NCBI RefSeq assembly: GCF_002270355.1
Contig: NZ_NJFZ01000003.1
Location: forward strand, 284,307 to 348,306
Length of the DNA stretch: 64,000 nt
Reading direction: 5' to 3'
Source: Flectobacillus sp. BAB-3569
GTDB taxonomy: Bacteria; Bacteroidota; Bacteroidia; Cytophagales; Spirosomataceae
Part shown: positions 58,572 through 64,000 of the stretch, in pieces
How the letters are laid out: the number at the start of each line of letters is the position of its first letter
Numbering within the stretch: position 1 is the stretch's first letter
Notes under the pieces: model-generated
Told to the model about the DNA's origin: nothing
Databases searched by the model: none
The model's input: the letters and a program-made list of their open reading frames with translations, nothing else
Position numbers and translations under genes: made by a program

Positions 58572-60132
58572 AGATGGCTAATGCCAGTGCTTTGAGCTTG
58601 AGTAATCGTAGTTTGATTTTGATTAATTCCGTAGGCTTTCTTTCTCCTTTCTGATAAGTAGTCATAAATCTTTCATAAAGCGCTTCGAAAGTATCGACCA
58701 CGGTTTGATTGACTTCTTCTGCCATTGGGGCAAAACCCGAAGGTTCTTTTTTGACACCATCGACTAAGACCACACGCACATCAAATTGTGTTCCTTGGCG
58801 AGCGTAAAGCTCTCCATCGATACTAATTACATCAACAACGTTATAGTGGTGGTGCAGGTAGTTAAAAAAGAAGCGGTCGCCCACGGCATGATTCCCACGA
58901 TTTCGACCAGCAATCAATCCCTGAGCATTGTAATGAGTATGTCCACCAAGGATAAAAGCAGCTTTACCTTCTGGCTTCATGGTTTCGAGCGCATACAATG
59001 CCATCAAATGGTCAAGTTTATGTACTCTGATAGGACCCACATTTACTCGTTGTGGAAGTAATCCAAAGGGAGGATTAGAGATAACGGCATCAAAGCTACG
59101 TTGATACGCTGGCATCTTTAAAGAGGAATCATTCTTCGTTACTAACTTAAAGCCTTGGGTCAGTAGATTCTTATATCTTAGCTCAGAGATTTCGTTAACA
59201 ATAAACTGTCTTGGCTCTGCGGCAATGGTCAGAAGTCCGTTTCCTGCACTTGGTTCAAAACCTTGTTTGTTTGGGTCATCAATTCCACACCAAATACCCA
59301 TCAAAAATGCAATAGGCGCTGGAGTGGAGTATTGCTGGAGCATGATACTCTCAGAGGTACGGTGATTGAGCCGAACTTGGTTTTTGTAGAGATTAACAAT
59401 GCTCAAGTAGCGCTCTAAAATGCTAGTATTGGCATGAGCGTATTCCCTTGCCGTGCGAACAATGGCTAATTCAGTAAGTTCTTTGACCTCTGATTGGTTG
59501 GTGATACCAAATTGGCTTGCTAGTTTTTGAGAAGTGGTTTTACTATCCTTTTGACCTTCTTTGAGTCTTTGCTCGATGGCTTGTACATATTGAAGCGAAT
59601 GGTCAATAACCAATTTGCCTATGCTTTGGATAGTTTGAGTTACTTCAAAATCTGTAAAAATACCAGCTTCCTCTGCGTTGAAAACGGGATTGCACGGGTC
59701 AAGGATAATGGGTTTATCCAGCAAAACAACCAGATAAATATGAGACGTACTCTCTGAAGTATACGTGGCCAGACGAACTTTAAATGGAATCCCTAAATTT
59801 AGTAGTGTTCCACCTAAGAGAATGACAAAATCTTCACAGTCTATTCCTGTATGTCTGTCAGCCCATGAGGCATTGGGTAAACGAATGATTTCTGCTGAGT
59901 CAGGATAGCCATCGTATTGGTATTTGAACTCTTTTCTACAAAAGTCATACAGAGCTCTAACAGAATCTTGGTGCGATTGAGACTTAAATCTTTGGGCAAA
60001 CGCTTTGGTTTGTACCTTGGCTTTAGGTATGTATTGACTAGCAATTAAGCTGGCAAGTTGTTGTACATTGGGGTTTTCATGAATGATACGGTCATGTTTG
60101 GTAGGATTTTCGAAAAAGGATGAAGTTTTCAA
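58570..60132 (-). CDS. Transglutaminase-fold protease plus N6-adenine methyltransferase fusion with C-terminal tag
   Basis: 520 residues. N-terminal domain (about 25-160): GIDCEDF (Cys99), SHIYLVV (His131), LDPCNP (Asp145), the triad of transglutaminase-like cysteine proteases. Middle to C-terminal: FEPSAGNG (SAM motif I, near 290) and SNPPFG (motif IV, near 349), giving an N6-adenine methyltransferase. The end LIKIKLRLLKLKALALAI repeats the helicase tag. Probably a polyvalent virion protein delivered with the DNA: proteolysis and/or masking of restriction sites. Confidence 0.75.
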   Translation of the reverse strand: MKTSSFFENPTKHDRIIHENPNVQQLASLIASQYIPKAKVQTKAFAQRFKSQSHQDSVRALYDFCRKEFKYQYDGYPDSAEIIRLPNASWADRHTGIDCEDFVILLGGTLLNLGIPFKVRLATYTSESTSHIYLVVLLDKPIILDPCNPVFNAEEAGIFTDFEVTQTIQSIGKLVIDHSLQYVQAIEQRLKEGQKDSKTTSQKLASQFGITNQSEVKELTELAIVRTAREYAHANTSILERYLSIVNLYKNQVRLNHRTSESIMLQQYSTPAPIAFLMGIWCGIDDPNKQGFEPSAGNGLLTIAAEPRQFIVNEISELRYKNLLTQGFKLVTKNDSSLKMPAYQRSFDAVISNPPFGLLPQRVNVGPIRVHKLDHLMALYALETMKPEGKAAFILGGHTHYNAQGLIAGRNRGNHAVGDRFFFNYLHHHYNVVDVISIDGELYARQGTQFDVRVVLVDGVKKEPSGFAPMAEEVNQTVVDTFEALYERFMTTYQKGERKPTELIKIKLRLLKLKALALAI

Positions 60133-60143
60133 ATGTTTCTAAA

Positions 60144-60380
60144 TTAGTGGACTCTAAATACTTCTCTGTAGATATACTCTATGGCAGGATAAGGCAATTT
60201 TTTACGTAAAGCAGGTTTATCAGGGTCAAAGCCCAATGTTTTTAACTTCTCCTTATGAGCATCCACCTTCAAACACGAAAGAAGATACTTCACATCAGCT
60301 TTGAGTTTCTTTTCATGACCTTTGGTGATGTTTAACTCTTTGCAAATATCGGTTAGTGTTGAAGGTGGATAGATTTTCAT
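60144..60380 (-). CDS. Small basic protein
   Basis: 78 residues, Lys-rich, helical. Contains LTDICKELNITKGHEKKLKADVKYL, described here as a possible HTH-like start. No family recognised. Confidence 0.5.
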   Translation of the reverse strand: MKIYPPSTLTDICKELNITKGHEKKLKADVKYLLSCLKVDAHKEKLKTLGFDPDKPALRKKLPYPAIEYIYREVFRVH

Positions 60381-60652
60381 TATTTTAGTTTTTCTAGGAT
60401 TCTGTATTTGAACAAATTCGTCATAGCAGCATCATCTTCTACGAATTTTCGTAGCAATGCTAAGTCTACACTGTCAAGTTCAACGGGTTTGTCAGAATAG
60501 AGGTCAAATGCAATCAGCATCAATTTGGGACTATCCTTAGTATTCGATTGAGCAATTCTTTCAGCAAGTGCTTTGCCAATACTACCTCCTTCAAGAGGCT
60601 TACCATCAAGTCCTTTGAAGTCTACTGATAAATCAATTTTCGTTTTTGCCAT
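60380..60652 (-). CDS. Small conserved element protein (paralogue of 257-559)
   Basis: 90 residues, soluble, ending DAAMTNLFKYRILEKLK. See the 257-559 entry for shared parts. It is beside the ATPase-proximal membrane genes here but at the far end in A, the one clear break in gene order. Confidence 0.7.
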   Translation of the reverse strand: MAKTKIDLSVDFKGLDGKPLEGGSIGKALAERIAQSNTKDSPKLMLIAFDLYSDKPVELDSVDLALLRKFVEDDAAMTNLFKYRILEKLK

Positions 60653-60665
60653 TTTATTTTAGGGG

Positions 60666-60929
60666 TTATTTTTTCAAAATCGGTGTAAAGCCAAGGGGTA
60701 ATTCTTTGACTTCTTTTCTGGTGATGCCTCTACCTAATTGTAGTTCTGGATTGAGGTTTAATTGCTGCTTGTCGCAATAGGCTTGCATGGTGTCTTGCAT
60801 TTGTGGTGCTAGCATAGTTTGAGCGTTGGAGGTTTGTTTGTAGCGGTCTCTTCTCTGAATCAAGGTTCTTACTATTGCTCCTAGACAAAAGACCACCAAA
60901 AGAATGAGTAATAGGTTTATTGTAAACAT
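60666..60929 (-). CDS. Small membrane protein
   Basis: 87 residues: N-terminal helix (about 5-25), then a basic/Gln-rich soluble part. No signal of secretion. Confidence 0.6.
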   Translation of the reverse strand: MFTINLLLILLVVFCLGAIVRTLIQRRDRYKQTSNAQTMLAPQMQDTMQAYCDKQQLNLNPELQLGRGITRKEVKELPLGFTPILKK

Positions 60930-60932
60930 GGT

Positions 60933-61256
60933 TTAAAGAGGTTGTAAAAAGTCTTTGATTTCTTGCTCTGAGAAATACTGTTCAAGTTCAGGCGTTTCAT
61001 TTCTTTTGAGCATGGTGTGAAAGTCGGGTAGCTCCCTAAAATAGTCGAGTGGCGGTAAGACTTCTCTTTTTGCTTGGATAGCCAGACAGTATTGGAACTT
61101 CAAAAAGGTGGTTTGCATCATCACCATGTTTCTAAAGCTACGTACCTCTGTCTCTAGCTGAAGCTTTTGTTGCTTGACTTTTTTGCGATGGGTCTGAAAC
61201 CCGACATAGAAAATTATACATAGGAATACTAGGTCTAAGGTGTCACGAAGGGTCAT
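60933..61256 (-). CDS. Small membrane protein
   Basis: 107 residues: N-terminal helix (about 6-22), then a charged helical domain. Overlaps the upstream gene by 14 nt. Could assist the ATPase at the membrane. Confidence 0.55.
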   Translation of the reverse strand: MTLRDTLDLVFLCIIFYVGFQTHRKKVKQQKLQLETEVRSFRNMVMMQTTFLKFQYCLAIQAKREVLPPLDYFRELPDFHTMLKRNETPELEQYFSEQEIKDFLQPL

Positions 61257-61764
61257 TGTTTTCTAAGGTTTTCCAATTGAGAATTGCGAACTGTGAGTCA
61301 ATATCTAGGCTCTCGTAGATTTTCTTATCTTGATTGATACTGTGTACCAACTCAGTTATTTCGTGGTTGTGAAGTGCCTTGAATGGCTTGCCAAAGTGTT
61401 TTTGAACTAACTCATACAAAATCACAGAATCAATCTTGATAGTATCCTCAAACTGTTGTCGTAGCTCCACTGATTCCTCATTGGCTTGTTGGAAACCAAT
61501 TTTAGGTTCTTCCAATTCAAAATGCTCACTTACCACCTCATTCAATTCTGATTTATCCAGTTTGATGGGCATTATTGTGGTATTCTGGCTTTCTGTAGGT
61601 TCTTCAACTACCGTGGTATTATCTGAAAGGTTCTTTTCAGTCCTTTTTTTCATCAGAAGGGTCATGCCTAGTATCACCATGCCAACAATGGCGCAAATGA
61701 TCAAAAACAACTTTACAATTAATCCGTAGTTGGCATTCTCTGATTCATCTTCAAAATCTAACAT
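61243..61764 (-). CDS. Membrane protein next to ATPase
   Basis: 173 residues: acidic start, membrane helix (about 15-38), acidic linker and a helical C-terminal domain. Five nt after the ATPase stop. Position equals 18625-18858 in A. Confidence 0.6.
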   Translation of the reverse strand: MLDFEDESENANYGLIVKLFLIICAIVGMVILGMTLLMKKRTEKNLSDNTTVVEEPTESQNTTIMPIKLDKSELNEVVSEHFELEEPKIGFQQANEESVELRQQFEDTIKIDSVILYELVQKHFGKPFKALHNHEITELVHSINQDKKIYESLDIDSQFAILNWKTLENNDPS

Positions 61765-61769
61765 AGGTG

Positions 61770-62477
61770 CTATTTGGGGTTAAATTCTAGTTTCTGTTGT
61801 GCAAAAGGAAAGTACTTTTTCCCATCTATCCATTCCACTTGTTCGGTGTTACGCACGCCTACCCGATATTCCTCTTTGTCGAAGTATCTCGTTGTCCATT
61901 TCTTGTTTTCAGGAAGCTCCGTATTTTGAACAGCAATGTCATACATCAAATAGGCAATCTCTTTTCTCGGTTGAACCTTCGTGGGGAGGTCATTGAAATC
62001 ATCACTTGTTTCTTTCAAGACCAGCATATTCATCATTTTCAGTAGGTCTGGAGAAACCTCTGTACCTCCAAAAAAGTGAAATTGTAGAAGTAGCTCTAAG
62101 CCGTTATTTTTTGGTGTTTTCAAAAGCTGCTTTTGTGCTTTTGTCATCGCACCTGATCCAAAGAATGAACCTGCATCGTCGTAGATGACCACCGCATTTT
62201 TGAGATAATGGCTACAGTAGTACGAAAACTTGTCATAATCATCAGACTGAAGCTTAACCACTGCATTTTTGGGCATGGGTCTTTCCAAATCTTCAAATGT
62301 TACCACCTTGGTGATTTCCTTGTAGCTGGAGTTATTCGAATGGTCAAAGACAATGATTCTTTTAGGGTTATTTTTGAAGGCTCCGACTCGAAAATCGAGT
62401 GAGAGTTGTAAGGCTTCGTAGGTCTTTCCTGTGTTTCGTGTACCAAAGAAGCCCCAAACGTTTCCTTTGGGATTCAT
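61770..62477 (-). CDS. Packaging/assembly-type P-loop ATPase
   Basis: 235 residues: canonical Walker A GTRNTGKT at 12-19 and Walker B VVIYDDAG (97-103). Single domain, no transmembrane helix and no nuclease domain. Resembles A32/FtsK-HerA-type packaging ATPases and Zot-like proteins. Counterpart 18855-19682 in A. Confidence 0.7.
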   Translation of the reverse strand: MNPKGNVWGFFGTRNTGKTYEALQLSLDFRVGAFKNNPKRIIVFDHSNNSSYKEITKVVTFEDLERPMPKNAVVKLQSDDYDKFSYYCSHYLKNAVVIYDDAGSFFGSGAMTKAQKQLLKTPKNNGLELLLQFHFFGGTEVSPDLLKMMNMLVLKETSDDFNDLPTKVQPRKEIAYLMYDIAVQNTELPENKKWTTRYFDKEEYRVGVRNTEQVEWIDGKKYFPFAQQKLEFNPK

Positions 62478-62479
62478 AT

Positions 62480-63124
62480 CTAGGTGATTTTGGCTTTGAT
62501 TTTCTTGACTACTTTTATGGTGAAGTTTGAAAGAGCCTGCGGATGATGCGCAATGATATTTGAACCCATGAGTACCACCAAATCGTAAATCATGGCGGTT
62601 TTACTAGGGAGTCTGTATCTGCCTTCACGTGCCTTTTTCTTCAAATCTTCGAGAATCACCAGCTTGACAAACTTTCGAATAGATTCGGTGTCTTCCAATC
62701 CTTCATCTTGTTGGATTTTCTTCTTTTGCTCCACTCGCTTCTGGGCTGCTTTGACTTCGTCACTCAATGGAATAAGGTTCGCCTCAAAATCTTCGACCAG
62801 TTTTTCATCGCCATTTTCGGTCGACATCTCTGCCACGATATTTCGTAGCACGCCTGTACCCGTTTTTACGTAGGAGAAAATTAGTTCTGTTTCCAGTTCT
62901 GCATTTCCTTCCAAAATCACTTGGTCGTAGCTGGGTACGTATTGGGGTGTTACAACCTGTTGTGCTACGGTTTGAGGCTTGAAGGGGTTGTCAAATAGCC
63001 CTTCCACTAGCTTAGGTGCAGGAGGCTCTTCTACACGTTCAGGTGGTGAACTCATTCCCGTGAGGATGGAGTTGCCCATTTCCACACCCTCCGATATTAA
63101 TTTTAGTCTTTCTGAGAATTTCAT
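62480..63124 (-). CDS. Helical protein upstream of ATPase (paralogue of 20055-20798)
   Basis: 214 residues: Pro/Val/Gln-rich start, acidic middle, basic helical end (IKVVKKIKAKIT). Located 2 nt upstream of the ATPase. Unknown function. Confidence 0.6.
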   Translation of the reverse strand: MKFSERLKLISEGVEMGNSILTGMSSPPERVEEPPAPKLVEGLFDNPFKPQTVAQQVVTPQYVPSYDQVILEGNAELETELIFSYVKTGTGVLRNIVAEMSTENGDEKLVEDFEANLIPLSDEVKAAQKRVEQKKKIQQDEGLEDTESIRKFVKLVILEDLKKKAREGRYRLPSKTAMIYDLVVLMGSNIIAHHPQALSNFTIKVVKKIKAKIT

Positions 63125-63128
63125 GGTG

Positions 63129-63551
63129 CTACTTTTTTACGTATTGGACTCCCTTTGCTAGACCCTTGCCAGCGTACTTGATGCCAAGGTTAACAAAGAA
63201 GGACGCTACTTTCTTTTTACCTGCCTTTAGTTGGGCTTTGACTTTTCCCATCAAGGTTTTTCGTTCTTCCCATTCGATGATTAGTTTTTCGAAAACAGGA
63301 CGAAAAGCGGGTTCAAAATCAATCGCTCCATCGGCTCTAAAACAACCCATTGCGGTCATGTATTTTCCAATCATATCGAGTTTGAGTTCGTTGTTGATAA
63401 CGGCAGCATCATAAGTTTTTTTCTTGGCCAGTAATGATAGAGCTTCTTCGGAAAAAGCTTGAAATTCTTCAAGCGTCATTTCCCCGTGACTCTGATAGCT
63501 TACAATTTGTCCCTTGGTGTCTAGGGTGAGTGTAGCGAGTATTTGTTTCAT
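63129..63551 (-). CDS. Conserved element protein (paralogue of 20805-21281)
   Basis: 140 residues: beta start (MKQILATLTLDTKG), helical middle, strongly basic C-terminal third (KAQLKAGKKKVASFF). Starts within the stop of the upstream array gene (ATGA). Confidence 0.6.
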   Translation of the reverse strand: MKQILATLTLDTKGQIVSYQSHGEMTLEEFQAFSEEALSLLAKKKTYDAAVINNELKLDMIGKYMTAMGCFRADGAIDFEPAFRPVFEKLIIEWEERKTLMGKVKAQLKAGKKKVASFFVNLGIKYAGKGLAKGVQYVKK

Positions 63552-64000
63552 GGTTGAGAGATTTCTTCAAAGCCCTTGGTATAGTGTTTCTTCCATACAC
63601 CCGCTCCGATACGAACAAAAGCTTTCTGCTCAGAGAATCGAACTGCCTCAGCAATCAGGTTATTGAGACCCGCATCGTTAGCCAGCTTAAAAGTCTTGAA
63701 CTTATCCAGCATGGTGTTTTCGTTGTTTTCATCACGTAAACGGATGTTTTCAAGTTGAAGCGCTTTGTTTTCGTTTTGTAGTCGAATGAAAACAGGGCTG
63801 TTTTCAATGTTTTCAGGCTCAGTGGTGATGTTTTCATGGTTCTTGAAAACATTGTTTTCGTCCAGCAGCCGTTTGTTTTCATCCTGTAAAGCAATGTTTT
63901 CAATGTTTTCAGACTCAGTGCAGATGTTTTCATAATTCTTGAAAACATTGTTTTCCTCTATCAGGCGTTTGTTTTCATTCTGTAAAGCAATGTTTTCACT
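63548..64000 (-). CDS. Coiled-coil protein built on Glu-Asn repeats, partial (5' end outside window)
   Basis: 150 visible residues, stop TGA at 63548. The first ~95 residues consist of Glu-Asn dipeptides with spacing 7-7-8-7-3 and a 32-residue period, followed by a conserved helical part (MLDKFKTFKLANDAG...). Positional equivalent of 21259-21741. All Glu-Asn pairs use GAA AAC, although Asn elsewhere here is often AAT. Confidence 0.65.
   Translation of the reverse strand, partial: SENIALQNENKRLIEENNVFKNYENICTESENIENIALQDENKRLLDENNVFKNHENITTEPENIENSPVFIRLQNENKALQLENIRLRDENNENTMLDKFKTFKLANDAGLNNLIAEAVRFSEQKAFVRIGAGVWKKHYTKGFEEISQP
63712..64000. repeat. GAAAAC hexamer array inside coding sequence
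   Basis: Fifteen GTTTTC (plus-strand reading) and three GAAAAC copies in 289 bp, that is 18 hexamers in both orientations. The inverted ones encode Val-Phe (GTT TTC). A 96-bp unit is repeated. Runs off the window. Candidate packaging, partition or origin site. Confidence 0.75.

Noticed and set aside
1-64000. Conjugative element interpretation
   Set aside because: No relaxase, coupling protein with membrane domain, or VirB/Tra-type gene was recognised on either strand.

Overview
The window looks like Bacteroidota DNA (probably a Cytophagales-type host). It is AT-rich, most genes lack a clear Shine-Dalgarno, several intergenic gaps carry TAnnTTTG-type -7 boxes, and the tyrosine recombinase at 32165-33343 has the Bacteroidota form with Ser in place of the first catalytic Arg. 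Nearly all of the sequence belongs to two related mobile elements lying head to tail, both transcribed mainly on the minus strand.

Element A occupies 1 to about 33.4 kb and its distal end lies beyond position 1. Read in its own direction (right to left) it has an integrase and a repressor-like HTH gene (plus strand), and an early region (31124-24387) with small regulators, a replication-initiator-like protein, four tiny membrane ORFs, an elongator-type tRNA-Met(CAU) and several hairpins. Next come an SGNH esterase with a membrane anchor and a strong terminator. A long late region (22264-1) follows: coiled-coil protein, packaging-type P-loop ATPase, many small single-pass membrane proteins, SH3b protein, CHAP hydrolase, lipoprotein, two lytic transglycosylases, a permuted NlpC/P60 enzyme, a fibre-base set and a 2215-residue tail-fibre-like protein.

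Element B occupies about 36.9 kb to beyond 64 kb. It repeats the late region almost gene for gene with strongly diverged sequences (ATPase 61770-62477, SH3b 50921-51634, transglycosylases, NlpC-like, metallopeptidase-like protein, fibre-base proteins, fibre 39108-44554). Between the ATPase and the SH3b gene it carries a 1325-residue strawberry-notch-type helicase and a transglutaminase-fold/N6-methyltransferase protein. These two end in the same amphipathic tag and resemble a split version of the phage P1 DarB/DdrB virion antirestriction protein.

No terminase large subunit, portal, HK97-type capsid protein, tail tube, tape measure, relaxase or type IV secretion gene was recognised. The combination of an FtsK/HerA/A32-like or Zot-like ATPase, more than a dozen membrane-anchored proteins (including peptidoglycan hydrolases), a giant receptor-binding fibre and candidate antirestriction proteins suggests a non-tailed, membrane-containing (or otherwise novel) virus-like particle. 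That is inference.

Two DNA-level signals stand out. First, intergenic arrays of a 6-bp core (GGTAGC in A, GATAGC in B, in both orientations) are spaced almost always 54-55 bp apart, with two gaps of 65 bp. Second, dense hexamer arrays (GTTAAC in A, GAAAAC in B) are written inside the coding sequence of the gene that sits three genes (B) or four genes (A) upstream of the ATPase. Between the elements (33.4-36.8 kb) lies a small cargo or host segment with two TIR-domain genes and a Cas2-like protein, probably defence-related.
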